Position numbers and translations under genes: made by a program | Shown here: positions 18,859 to 27,803 of the stretch, piece by piece | Numbering within the stretch: position 1 is the first letter of the stretch | How the letters are laid out: the number at the start of each line of letters is the position of its first letter | Notes under the pieces: generated by a model | Told to the model about the DNA's origin: nothing | The model's input: only the letters and a program-made list of their open reading frames with translations | The model's database searches: none | Assembly (NCBI RefSeq): GCF_018066915.1 | Contig: NZ_JAGPVV010000019.1 | Coordinates: forward strand, 1-34,307 | DNA length: 34,307 nucleotides | Direction of reading: 5' to 3' | Source of the DNA: Roseovarius sp. | Lineage (GTDB): Bacteria; Pseudomonadota; Alphaproteobacteria; Rhodobacterales; Rhodobacteraceae

Positions 18859-20391
18859 ATGAAAGACATCCTTCAGGAATTGGAGAACCGCCGCGCCGAA
18901 GCACGCAAGGGCGGTGGCGAGCGCCGGATCGAGGCTCAGCATGCCAAGGGCAAGCTGACGGCCCGCGAGCGGGTCGAATTGTTGCTCGACGAGGGCAGCT
19001 TTGAAGAATTCGACATGTTCAAGGCGCATCGCTGCACCGATTTCGGGATGGAGAAAGAGCGGCCCTATGGCGATGGCGTCGTCACCGGCTGGGGCACGAT
19101 CAATGGCCGCATGGTCTATGTCTTTTCGCAGGATTTCACCGTGTTCGGTGGGTCTTTGTCGGAAACCCATGCCGAGAAAATCTGCAAGATCATGGATATG
19201 GCCATGCAGAACGGCGCGCCGGTCATCGGGATCAACGATTCGGGTGGCGCGCGGATTCAAGAAGGCGTAGCCAGCCTTGCAGGCTATGCCGAGGTGTTTC
19301 AACGCAACATCATGGCGAGCGGTGTGATTCCGCAGATTTCGCTCATCATGGGCCCCTGTGCGGGTGGCGCGGTCTATAGCCCGGCGATGACCGATTTCAT
19401 CTTTATGGTGCGCGACAGCTCTTACATGTTCGTGACCGGCCCCGATGTGGTCAAGACCGTCACCAACGAAGTGGTCACGGCCGAGGAACTCGGGGGCGCA
19501 TCGACCCATACCAAGAAATCGAGCGTGGCCGATGGGGCGTTCGAAAACGATGTAGAGGCCTTGGCCGAAGTGCGGCGTCTGGTGGATTTCCTCCCGCTCA
19601 ACAACCGCGAAAAGCCGCCTGTGCGCCCGTTCTTTGACGAGCCGGGGCGGGTGGAGCAGAGCCTTGATACGCTGATCCCCGACAATGCCAACACCCCCTA
19701 TGACATGAAGGAACTGATCCTCAAGGTCGCGGATGAGGCGGATTTCTACGAAATTCAGGCGGAATTCGCCAAGAACATCATCACCGGCTTCATTCGCCTT
19801 GAAGGGCAGACCGTGGGGGTCGTAGCCAATCAGCCGATGGTGCTGGCAGGGTGTCTGGATATCGACAGCAGCCGCAAGGCGGCGCGGTTCGTACGGTTCT
19901 GCGATGCGTTCGAGATTCCGATCCTGACCTTTGTCGATGTGCCGGGGTTCCTGCCGGGTACGGGCCAGGAATATGGCGGCGTGATCAAGCACGGCGCGAA
20001 ACTTCTCTTTGCCTATGGCGAGGCGACGGTGCCCAAGGTGACGGTCATTACCCGCAAAGCCTATGGCGGGGCCTATGACGTGATGGCCTCCAAACATCTG
20101 CGGGGCGATTTCAACTATGCTTGGCCCACGGCGGAAATCGCGGTGATGGGGGCAAAGGGCGCCACCGAAATCATCCACCGCGCCGATCTGGGGTCGCCCG
20201 ACAAGATCGCGGCGCATACCAAGGATTACGAGGGCCGCTTTGCCAATCCGTTCGTCGCCGCCGAGCGCGGCTTTATCGACGAGGTGATCCAGCCGCGCAG
20301 CACGCGGATGCGCGTAAGCCGGGCATTTGCGTCGTTGCGCAACAAGAAGCTCAGCAACCCTTGGAAAAAGCACGATAACATTCCGCTCTGA
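18859..20391 (+). CDS. pccB: Propionyl-CoA carboxylase beta subunit
   Basis: [54 protein letters not shown]; carboxyltransferase domain motifs throughout. Confidence 0.96.
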   Translation: MKDILQELENRRAEARKGGGERRIEAQHAKGKLTARERVELLLDEGSFEEFDMFKAHRCTDFGMEKERPYGDGVVTGWGTINGRMVYVFSQDFTVFGGSLSETHAEKICKIMDMAMQNGAPVIGINDSGGARIQEGVASLAGYAEVFQRNIMASGVIPQISLIMGPCAGGAVYSPAMTDFIFMVRDSSYMFVTGPDVVKTVTNEVVTAEELGGASTHTKKSSVADGAFENDVEALAEVRRLVDFLPLNNREKPPVRPFFDEPGRVEQSLDTLIPDNANTPYDMKELILKVADEADFYEIQAEFAKNIITGFIRLEGQTVGVVANQPMVLAGCLDIDSSRKAARFVRFCDAFEIPILTFVDVPGFLPGTGQEYGGVIKHGAKLLFAYGEATVPKVTVITRKAYGGAYDVMASKHLRGDFNYAWPTAEIAVMGAKGATEIIHRADLGSPDKIAAHTKDYEGRFANPFVAAERGFIDEVIQPRSTRMRVSRAFASLRNKKLSNPWKKHDNIPL

Positions 20392-20400
20392 GGGGGGCGA

Positions 20401-20425
20401 GGACTGGGGGCGCTGCCCCCAGTCC
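20401..20425 (+). terminator. GC-rich hairpin after pccB, start of a Rhodobacterales-type intergenic repeat
   Basis: 11-bp perfect stem GGACTGGGGGC-(GCT)-GCCCCCAGTCC followed by CCCCGAGGTATTTAGGGCCAGATGA; no T run. Confidence 0.6.
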
Positions 20426-20465
20426 CCCGAGGTATTTAGGGCCAGATGACGCACGGAGGAGCAGG

Positions 20466-20810
20466 ATGGGGCGCAGCCACTGGCATGTGATCGAAGACGA
20501 GGAGGGCGGCGCACTGACAGTTGCGCGGCGGGTGCCTGTGCGCTTCGATTTGGCGGTGGAGACGGTTCTGGCGGGCACGACCGGGCGGCGGCGCTTGGCG
20601 CATCTTGTGCGGCAAGACCTGTGGCGGGCGCTGCAATCGCTGCGCGGTTATGCGCCCGCGGTGCGCGTGCGCCGGGACGCGCAGGCGATGCATGTGCAGG
20701 CCGGGGGCGCCGTCATGGGCCGGTTTGATCGCGCCGGGTGCGAGGCGCTGATTGCACAGGTGTTGGAGGACGAGGCGAATCGCGTGCGCTGGATGGGCGG
20801 CGCGCGATGA
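20466..20810 (+). CDS. Conserved hypothetical protein
   Basis: 114-aa ORF MGRSHWHVIEDEEGG...; ribosome-binding-like GGAGGAGCAGG upstream; ATGA overlap with next CDS. Confidence 0.75.
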   Translation: MGRSHWHVIEDEEGGALTVARRVPVRFDLAVETVLAGTTGRRRLAHLVRQDLWRALQSLRGYAPAVRVRRDAQAMHVQAGGAVMGRFDRAGCEALIAQVLEDEANRVRWMGGAR

Positions 20811-21217
20811 GACGGGTGAGGTGGGCTGTGGCGCTGAGCGTCGGGCTGGCTCTCGCCCAAGGGGCGGCAGCGCAGGAGGAGGCGCTGCCGCTGCCCTCGG
20901 GCCTTAGAGCGCGGGTGCAGGAGGTGCTGACCGACCGGCCGGGTCTGGGTCTGACCTATCGCTTTCGGTTTGTGGCAGAGGGATTCGCCGGGGTTGGCGA
21001 TACGGATGCGCAACTCGAAACGGTGCTGGCTGATCTGGTCTGGCTGTGCGAGAGCTACGCCCTGCCGCGACTGGCGAACACGGGGCCGATGCCCGCTCAG
21101 GTTGTTATTTCGCTGGCGGATCGACCGTCAGAATTCGGGGTTTTCGACCCCGATGTCATTCAGGTCTTTGAGGCCTACAGGCCGCAGGAAGGCGCCTGCA
21201 TCTGGGAGATGTTCTAA
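20807..21217 (+). CDS. Exported hypothetical protein (DUF6497-like)
   Basis: Signal peptide MRRVRWAVALSVGLALAQGAAAQ; ...FGVFDPDVIQVFEAYRPQEGACIWEMF; family assignment from memory. Confidence 0.7.
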   Translation: MRRVRWAVALSVGLALAQGAAAQEEALPLPSGLRARVQEVLTDRPGLGLTYRFRFVAEGFAGVGDTDAQLETVLADLVWLCESYALPRLANTGPMPAQVVISLADRPSEFGVFDPDVIQVFEAYRPQEGACIWEMF

Positions 21218-21440
21218 TGAAAACGCAAAATCTTGCGTCGCGAAATCAAGACCTTGGCGGGACTGAGGCTTTGGGGACACAGGCGCACGGGATTGGTGAT
21301 GACCGATGTTCAAATCCTAAAAATTCCGATAAGCTGCGTCGAGGTTGCACCCAAGCGACCTTTACCTCGCCCTTGAGACGGGCAGGGACATGGTGTCCTT
21401 GCGCGTCTCTTCATGAAGTTACGAGAGACAGGAGATATAC

Positions 21441-21578
21441 ATGTCGAAGAGCATCAAGAGCATTCTCGCAATCGGTTTCATCGCCGTTGTCGCAGCATGC
21501 GCCCAGCCTGCCGAAGAAGAGTTCGTTGTGGTCGAGCCGATCACGACCGAGCCCGTTTCGACCGGCAAGTACAAGTAA
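21441..21578 (+). CDS. Small lipoprotein (45 aa)
   Basis: Not in supplied ORF track. ATG preceded by AGGAGATATAC; MSKSIKSILAIGFIAVVAACAQPAEEEFVVVEPITTEPVSTGKYK with lipobox VAAC. Confidence 0.8.
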   Translation: MSKSIKSILAIGFIAVVAACAQPAEEEFVVVEPITTEPVSTGKYK

Positions 21579-21595
21579 GCCCATCGGGCTAGGCA

Positions 21596-21621
21596 CGGGA
21601 CGGACCACATGGTCCGTCCCG
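21596..21621 (+). terminator. Perfect hairpin downstream of small lipoprotein
   Basis: CGGGACGGACCA-CA-TGGTCCGTCCCG, 12-bp perfect stem, no strong T tract. Confidence 0.6.
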
Positions 21622-21671
21622 TCCACCACACACTCTGCCGCGCCGCGCCCCTTTGATTCGGAGGGCGCAAC

Positions 21672-22016
21672 ATGTTGAAACATCGCGGATTTCCCGGTCG
21701 TTTGCCGGGCACGGATTTCCAATTCACCATCAGACGCGCGAATCCCAAGGGGGCCACCCCTCTGATTGCGCGCGAGCGGTACCGAGACCGCAAGGCCGCC
21801 GACAAACGCGCGGACGCCGCCTTTGTGCGTGCGATATGGGAGTGTTTTGGCGAAGAGCCGTTCGAGCGTGGCAATCTCGATGCCGGGCGGTTGAGCTGGC
21901 TTTTGGGCCGCGAGGTCAAGCCGGTTGATGACCCCTTTGACTCCACAAGTTACGAGGCGCTGCTGGTTCTGGATCTCGCGCTCGCGCGCGAGTCATTTCC
22001 CGAGGTGTTCGTGTGA
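21672..22016 (+). CDS. Hypothetical protein
   Basis: 114-aa ORF MLKHRGFPGRLPGTDFQFTIRRANPKGATPLIARERYRDRKAADKRADAAFVRAIWE... Confidence 0.6.
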   Translation: MLKHRGFPGRLPGTDFQFTIRRANPKGATPLIARERYRDRKAADKRADAAFVRAIWECFGEEPFERGNLDAGRLSWLLGREVKPVDDPFDSTSYEALLVLDLALARESFPEVFV

Positions 22017-22039
22017 GCAGGGCGCGCGTGAACCGCTCC

Positions 22040-22277
22040 AGAACCGCGGTTCAGAGCCGCAGCATGCGCGGCGTTCTGCCTATGGCGGATGAAAATAGGC
22101 AAGGCTCTGCTCATGCGGGTATCGCGCGGAAGCTGTGCTTGGTGCGGTCGAAAGATGCTGCCAAGGTGGAACGAGTGGCGGGAGTCCTTTCCCCAGAGGT
22201 CGTGACATTGCGTCTGTCCCGCCGCCCTTCCCCCTGGGGGCGATCCTGTGCGGGCGTGCAAGGATCGCCCTCTTTTT
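22040..22277 (+). ncRNA. Candidate structured RNA or 3' UTR ending at a strong terminator
   Basis: No convincing ORF; nested inverted repeats: GAACCGCGGTTC (22041-22052), TGCCTAT/ATAGGCA (22077-22101), GTGGCGGGA/TCCCGCCGC, then terminator stem; 5' boundary unknown. Confidence 0.35.
22238..22276 (+). terminator. Rho-independent terminator
   Basis: 10-bp perfect stem GGGCGATCCT / AGGATCGCCC followed by TCTTTTT. Confidence 0.88.
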
Positions 22278-22428
22278 GTGTTGAAAATAGGATAGTTGCA
22301 AAGCCTGCCGCAGATGCGCGGGCCTTCGCCGATGATGCAAGGGCGCTGCGCAATCGCTTTGACCTTGCCCGGTTCGTGACGTTTTATGGCGTGGATTTTA
22401 CATGTGACATCACAGAAGGACGCCCATC

Positions 22429-22659
22429 ATGCAAAGACTTCAAACATATCTCGCTCCGCGCAGATTCGCCCAAGCACTTGGTGTTCTGGCACTTGGCGCT
22501 TTGGTGGCCTGTGGCGACACGGTGCCGGAGCAGGCGCTTATCGGGGGCGGGGCTGGGGCCCTCACGACGGCTGTCGTCGGCGGCAGCGTCATTACCGGTG
22601 CCGCAGTCGGGGCCGCGGGCAACGTGGTATTCTGCCAGGCCTATCCGAACCGCTGCTGA
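22429..22659 (+). CDS. Small glycine-rich lipoprotein
   Basis: MQRLQTYLAPRRFAQALGVLALGALVACGDTVPEQALIGGGAGALTTAVVGGSVITGAAVGAAGNVVFCQAYPNRC; lipobox LVAC, glycine-zipper-like. Confidence 0.8.
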   Translation: MQRLQTYLAPRRFAQALGVLALGALVACGDTVPEQALIGGGAGALTTAVVGGSVITGAAVGAAGNVVFCQAYPNRC

Positions 22660-22720
22660 CGACCTGAGCCAGAGCGCGCTTTCGGACGCTCTGCCCGTCA
22701 TCCAAGACCAAGTCATTCGA

Positions 22721-22757
22721 GCCACCGGCACCTTGCGCGCCGGTGGCTTTGTTGTTG
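22721..22757 (+). terminator. Terminator downstream of small lipoprotein
   Basis: GCCACCGGC / GCCGGTGGC stem followed by TTTGTTGTTG. Confidence 0.7.
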
Positions 22758-22819
22758 TGCCAGAAGAGATCCGGCGCGCCGCCTGAAGACCGCGCCGACA
22801 TGAGAGGAAGGGACGGAAG

Positions 22820-24819
22820 ATGTTCAAGAAAATACTGATTGCCAACCGGGGCGAAATCGCCTGTCGCGTGATCAAGACCGCGCGCAAGATGGGGATTGCG
22901 ACGGTGGCGATCTATTCCGATGCGGATCGCAACGCGCTGCATGTGCGCATGGCCGACGAGGCTGTTCACATCGGACCGGCACCCGCCTCTGAGAGCTATA
23001 TCGTGATCGACAAGGTGATGGCCGCCATCAAGGCCACGGGGGCCGAGGCGGTGCATCCCGGATATGGCTTTCTGTCCGAGAACCCCAAATTCGCGCAGGC
23101 GCTCGAGGCGGCGGGTGTGGCCTTTGTCGGGCCGCCGGTGCGGGCCATTGAGGCAATGGGCGACAAGATTACCAGCAAGAAGATCGCGCAGGAGGCCGGC
23201 GTCAGCACCGTGCCCGGCTACATGGGCCTGATCGCCGATGCCGAAGAGGCGGTGACGATCTCGAACCAGATCGGCTATCCGGTGATGATCAAGGCCTCTG
23301 CCGGGGGCGGCGGCAAGGGGATGCGTATCGCCTGGAATGACGAAGAGGCGCGTGAGGGATTTCAATCCTCCAAGAACGAGGCCGCGTCGAGTTTCGGGGA
23401 TGACCGCATCTTTATCGAGAAATTCGTCACCCAACCGCGCCATATCGAGATTCAGGTGCTCTGCGATACCCACGGTAACGGCATCTATCTGGGCGAGCGG
23501 GAATGCAGCATTCAGCGCCGGAACCAAAAGGTCATCGAAGAGGCGCCGAGCCCGTTTCTGGATGAGGCCACGCGCAAGGCGATGGGCGAGCAGGCCGTGG
23601 CGCTGGCGCAGGCGGTGGGCTATGCCAGTGCGGGCACCGTGGAATTCATCGTCGATGGCAAAAAGAATTTCTATTTCCTCGAGATGAACACGCGCCTTCA
23701 GGTGGAGCATCCGGTGACGGAATTGATCACCGGCGTTGATCTGGTCGAGCAGATGATCCGGGTGGCCAATGGTGAGGCGCTCAGCCTCACGCAGGCCGAT
23801 GTAAAGCTCAAGGGTTGGGCGATGGAGAGCCGCCTTTATGCCGAAGACCCCTATCGCGGGTTCCTGCCGTCGATCGGCCGTCTGAGCCGCTATCGTCCGC
23901 CCGAGGAATTGGCCATCGAGGGGCCGTGGTGCGCAATGACACCGGCGTCTTTGAAGGCGGCGAGATCAGCATGTATTATGACCCGATGATCGCCAAGCTC
24001 TGCACCTGGGGCCATACCCGCGCCGAGGCGATCGAGGGCATGCGGGTGGCACTCGACAGCTTTGAGGTTGAGGGGATCGGGCATAACCTGCCGTTCCTCA
24101 GTGCCGTGATGGATCATCCGCGCTTTGTCAGCGGCAATATCACCACGGCCTTTATCGCCGAGGAATATCCCGAAGGCTTCACTGGCGTCACGCTGCCGGA
24201 AGAGGCGTTGCGCGCGATTGCGGCAAGTACGGCGGCGATGCACCGTGTCGCCGAAATCCGGCGCACGCGGGTGTCGGGGCGGATGGACAATCACGAGCGG
24301 CATGTGGGCGAGGATTGGGTCGTGAACCTGCAAGGCCACAGCTATGCCGTGGTGGTGGCGGCGGATCGCGGGGGGGCGACCGTGCGGTTCGACGACGGCG
24401 ACACCCTGCGCGTCACAAGCGACTGGACACCGGGCGATCAACTGGCGCGGCTCGATGTGGATGGCCGGGCGCTGGTGCTCAAGGTCGGCAAGATCAGCGG
24501 CGGGTTCCGCATCCGCACACGCGGCGCCGATCTCAAGGTGCATGTGCGCACGCCCCGTCAGGCGGAATTGGCGGCGTTAATGCCCGAGAAACTGCCGCCT
24601 GATACATCAAAGCTGCTGCTCTGCCCGATGCCGGGGTTGATCGTGAAGGTCAATGTCGCGCCGGGCGACGAGGTGCAGGAGGGGCAGGCACTCTGCACGG
24701 TGGAGGCGATGAAGATGGAAAACATCCTGCGGGCCGAACGCAAGGGCGTGGTGGCAAAGGTCAACGCCGGACCGGGCGACAGTCTGGCGGTGGACGATGT
24801 GATCATGGAGTTCGAGTGA
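22820..24819 (+). pseudogene. pccA: Propionyl-CoA carboxylase alpha subunit, interrupted by an apparent 1-nt deletion
   Basis: Biotin carboxylase part 22820-~23921 in frame 1; continues from ~23922 in the ORF 23815-24819 frame through [27 protein letters not shown]... to BCCP motif EAMKMEN; total 2000 nt = 3n+2. Could be a sequencing error rather than a true pseudogene. Confidence 0.85.
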
Positions 24820-24823
24820 GCGG

Positions 24824-25723
24824 ATGATACCTGATTATCAATCCTTGATGAAGCCGGTGCTTGAGTTGGCGGCGTCCGGAGAGATGAAAATCTCGGACGC
24901 GGTCACTCAATTGGAGCGAGCATTCCGTCTCACTGAGGATGAGAGATCAGAGTTGTTGCCAAGCGGTAAGCAGACGAAGTTTGCCAACCGAGTACATTGG
25001 GCACGCAGTTATCTAAAGCAAGCTGGTCTTCTTCGAAATACGCGACGTGGACATTTCGAGATTACTGAAGAAGGACGCCGAGTACTGAACGCGAAGCCCG
25101 AGCGGATCGATGCAAAGTTTCTCTCGCGTTACGATGCATTCTTGGAGTTTAAGGCGCGATCAGGCTCTACAGGTGATGAACCACTAGAAATAGTGCCTTC
25201 AAGTGCGACAACACCGGACGAAGCGATGCGCGTGTCTTATGAGCAAATCGCAAATGCGTTGGCGGCGGATATCCTGTCGCGCCTGCGCGAGGCAGAACCC
25301 GCATTCTTCGAGGGGGTGATTGTCGATCTGCTCTTGAAAATGGGCTATGGCTACGGAACGGCAGCGGGTAACGTGCTCGGCCAATCTGGTGATGATGGGG
25401 TGGATGGAGTGATCAACCTCGATCCCTTGGGCGTTGATCAGGTCTATGTGCAAGCCAAGCGCTATCAGGCTGGGAGTCCTATCGGATCAGCGGCGATCCG
25501 GGATTTTTACGGGGCGCTGGGCCTGAAGGACGTAACTAAGGGTATATTCGTCACTACCTCGTCTTTCAGTCCGAATGCCCGAGCGACAGCGGAGAAGTTA
25601 GGCGCGCGGATCGTGCTCATTGATGGGCCTCAACTTGCGCGCTTGATGGTGGCACATGAAGTCGGTTGTCGTGTGACAGAGATCTTCAAAGTTTCAGTGG
25701 TCGAGGAGAGCTATTTCGAATGA
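24824..25723 (+). CDS. mrr: Mrr-type restriction endonuclease (type IV-like)
   Basis: Mrr N-terminal winged-helix-like region, then FFEGVIVDLLLKMGYGYG...GQSGDDGVDGVINLDPLGVDQVYVQAKRY (PD-(D/E)xK with QxK); IFVTTSSFSPNARATAEKLGARIVLIDGPQLARLM. Confidence 0.92.
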   Translation: MIPDYQSLMKPVLELAASGEMKISDAVTQLERAFRLTEDERSELLPSGKQTKFANRVHWARSYLKQAGLLRNTRRGHFEITEEGRRVLNAKPERIDAKFLSRYDAFLEFKARSGSTGDEPLEIVPSSATTPDEAMRVSYEQIANALAADILSRLREAEPAFFEGVIVDLLLKMGYGYGTAAGNVLGQSGDDGVDGVINLDPLGVDQVYVQAKRYQAGSPIGSAAIRDFYGALGLKDVTKGIFVTTSSFSPNARATAEKLGARIVLIDGPQLARLMVAHEVGCRVTEIFKVSVVEESYFE

Positions 25724-26238
25724 GCCACTTTGGCCCTCATGCGCGCGCGTGCGGACTGTTCCTCGCGGTGATCGCTTTTGTGTCCGCCTGCGCGCGCGAT
25801 GCCGAGGCGGAGCAGCGGGGACGGTTGGGGGCGTGGTTTGCGCTAGGGGAAACGGTGGTCTTTACCGCGACGATGCACTGTGCCGTGGGCCTTTACCGGG
25901 TGGCGGATGGGCGGATCAAGGCGGCGATGCCCCTGGTCGGATCACCGCCCGAAATGGTGCGGGTGCTGGCCGCACGGGGGCTTGCCGCCTTGGTCACGCC
26001 GGGACTGGCACCTGATGCCGCGATGGTGGCCATGGCCAATCTCGACCGTCCCACCGGCATGGCCATGCGCCGCGCAGGGCTAGAGGCGCGCGCCTGCATG
26101 GAGGCCACAAGCGAGAGCGCGTTTCATCATCTGTTGGGGCAATCTGGTGCGGTTCTGGCCTGGGAGGCAGAGACAGGCGCGCTCATGCTGATGGACCCCG
26201 GAGCCGGGCTCTTGATCGTGGCGATGGGGGCCGGGTGA
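25720..26238 (+). CDS. Hypothetical exported/lipoprotein-like protein
   Basis: MSHFGPHARACGLFLAVIAFVSACARDAEAEQ (signal/lipobox-like VSAC); ATGA overlap with mrr stop. Confidence 0.7.
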   Translation: MSHFGPHARACGLFLAVIAFVSACARDAEAEQRGRLGAWFALGETVVFTATMHCAVGLYRVADGRIKAAMPLVGSPPEMVRVLAARGLAALVTPGLAPDAAMVAMANLDRPTGMAMRRAGLEARACMEATSESAFHHLLGQSGAVLAWEAETGALMLMDPGAGLLIVAMGAG

Positions 26239-26251
26239 TGGCGCGCCGGGA

Positions 26252-26698
26252 TCAGCTATCGCCGGGACGCTCTCGCAATTCCTGCTGGCGCATTGGCAGC
26301 TTGTCGATGGTGCGGATGATCTCGCGCACATGCCAGGGCGCGGGTTTGCGCAGGTATATCACCCCGTCCTTGCCAATGAGCACGAGGCCAAACCCTCGGG
26401 GCCGCAGCGTCTTGCGCAGGGATGAGCGCGCGGCGGGGTCGGTATCGGTGATCACCACCACATCGAGCGCGGTCAGCACATCAAGGCGCTCGGTGATATA
26501 CCCCATCTGTTCGATGTATCGCGGATCGGCGGGGGTATCGGCAAAGATCACCAGCGGGCGTTTGAGCCAGAGAAAATCATTCAAATTGACCGTATCGGCC
26601 GAGAGGATCGCGGCGGATGCGGGGCCTGTATCGCTGTCCTGCGCGGTTGCGGATGAGGCGATAAATACTGCCAAAACAAGGGATAAGAGTGTTTTCAT
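26252..26698 (-). CDS. DUF4174 domain-containing exported protein
   Basis: MKTLLSLVLAVFIASSATAQ signal; PLVIFADTPADPRYIEQMGYITER...LRKTLRPRGFGLVLIGKDGVIYLRKPAPWHVREIIRTIDKLPMRQQELRE. Confidence 0.85.
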   Translation of the reverse strand: MKTLLSLVLAVFIASSATAQDSDTGPASAAILSADTVNLNDFLWLKRPLVIFADTPADPRYIEQMGYITERLDVLTALDVVVITDTDPAARSSLRKTLRPRGFGLVLIGKDGVIYLRKPAPWHVREIIRTIDKLPMRQQELRERPGDS

Positions 26699-26867
26699 AG
26701 GGTCTCCTGCTGGTCCAGATATAGGCCTGTTGGGGGCGATTGCGAAGGGCGAATGGCGGGCGCGTGGAATTTTTCCGCAATTAAGCGCATGGTCAGGAAT
26801 GACAGTCAGGATCAGGGCCAAGCGTGTGTGGTCGCAGAGTGCGGCCAATCGAAAGGTCAGACCCGTC

Positions 26868-27803
26868 ATGGACATCATCCTGCATCTGGGGGCGCATCGC
26901 ACCGCCTCCACCTCGTTTCAGCACTATATGCGTGCCAATGCGGGCGCTTTGGCGACGCAGGGATTGGGATACTGGGGCCCTGAGGCGACGCGCGACGGGG
27001 TGCTGAGTGGGGTTGTTCCGGCACCTGGCCTGCCACGCGCGGCGGACCAGCTCGAGCGCGCGCGGGGTCGCATCGCGCTCCGTCTGGAGGAGGCGCGGAG
27101 ACAGGGGATAACCCGAGTTCTTATCAGCGATGAAAACATGATCGGGGCTACCCGGCGCAATCTGCGGCGCGCGCGGCTCTATCCCGGGATCGGCGAGCGG
27201 ATGGCGCGGTTTGCGCATGCCTTTGACGGGCGCATCACCCGCGTGGTCCTGTCGATCCGGGGACAAGATAGCTGGTGGGCGTCGTCGCTGGCCTATGGCG
27301 TGGCGCGGGGGCATGGGGTGCCGGGGGTTGATGACCTTGACCGGCTGGTGACGGTCAACCGGCATTGGCGCGAGGTGATCGGTGATCTGGCCTGTGCATT
27401 GCCCGGTGTGGACATTGTGGTCCTGCCGCATGAGGTGCATGCCAGTCGGCCCGAGGCGCGGTTGCATGCGATGACCGGGCTGGCGGAGGTGCCGCGCAAG
27501 GCGGCGCGCCTCTGGCTCAACCGTGCGCCAGATCTGGCGGCCTTGCGCCGTGCTGTGGCGGCGCGGGGTGGCGACGTGACACAATTGCCCGAGGGCGAGG
27601 GGCGTTGGCAGCCCTTTGACCGGGCGCAGCGATTGGCCCTGCAAGAGGCCTATGCCGACGATCTGTTCTGGCTCTCTGCCGGGGCAGAGGGTCTGGCGCG
27701 ACTATCAGAGGAAACCGGACCGGATGAGGCAGGGAGACATCTGCCCTCTGGTCAGACTGAAAGAGGACATCGGAATGGCGACGAAGAAAGACGATTGGCG
27801 TAA
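26868..27803 (+). CDS. Sulfotransferase-like/P-loop protein
   Basis: [32 protein letters not shown]-binding-like N-terminal loop; ATG 26868; overlaps the mutase start by 29 bp. Confidence 0.7.
   Translation: MDIILHLGAHRTASTSFQHYMRANAGALATQGLGYWGPEATRDGVLSGVVPAPGLPRAADQLERARGRIALRLEEARRQGITRVLISDENMIGATRRNLRRARLYPGIGERMARFAHAFDGRITRVVLSIRGQDSWWASSLAYGVARGHGVPGVDDLDRLVTVNRHWREVIGDLACALPGVDIVVLPHEVHASRPEARLHAMTGLAEVPRKAARLWLNRAPDLAALRRAVAARGGDVTQLPEGEGRWQPFDRAQRLALQEAYADDLFWLSAGAEGLARLSEETGPDEAGRHLPSGQTERGHRNGDEERRLA

Noticed and set aside
18826-20514. 562-aa minus-strand ORF opposite pccB
   Set aside because: Antisense of a strongly conserved gene; composition typical of GC-frame artefact
21305-21330. 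TGTTCAAATCCT resembling a tRNA T-loop
   Set aside because: No acceptor stem, anticodon arm or D arm around it
22013-22786. 257-aa plus-strand ORF spanning the inter-lipoprotein region
   Set aside because: Runs through a strong terminator and overlaps the better-supported lipoprotein ORF 22429-22659 in another frame; no domain
23815-24819. Separate 334-aa gene starting [28 protein letters not shown]
   Set aside because: Its first ~35 residues are the off-frame reading of pccA; only the part from about 23922 is real coding sequence, i.e. the 3' part of pccA
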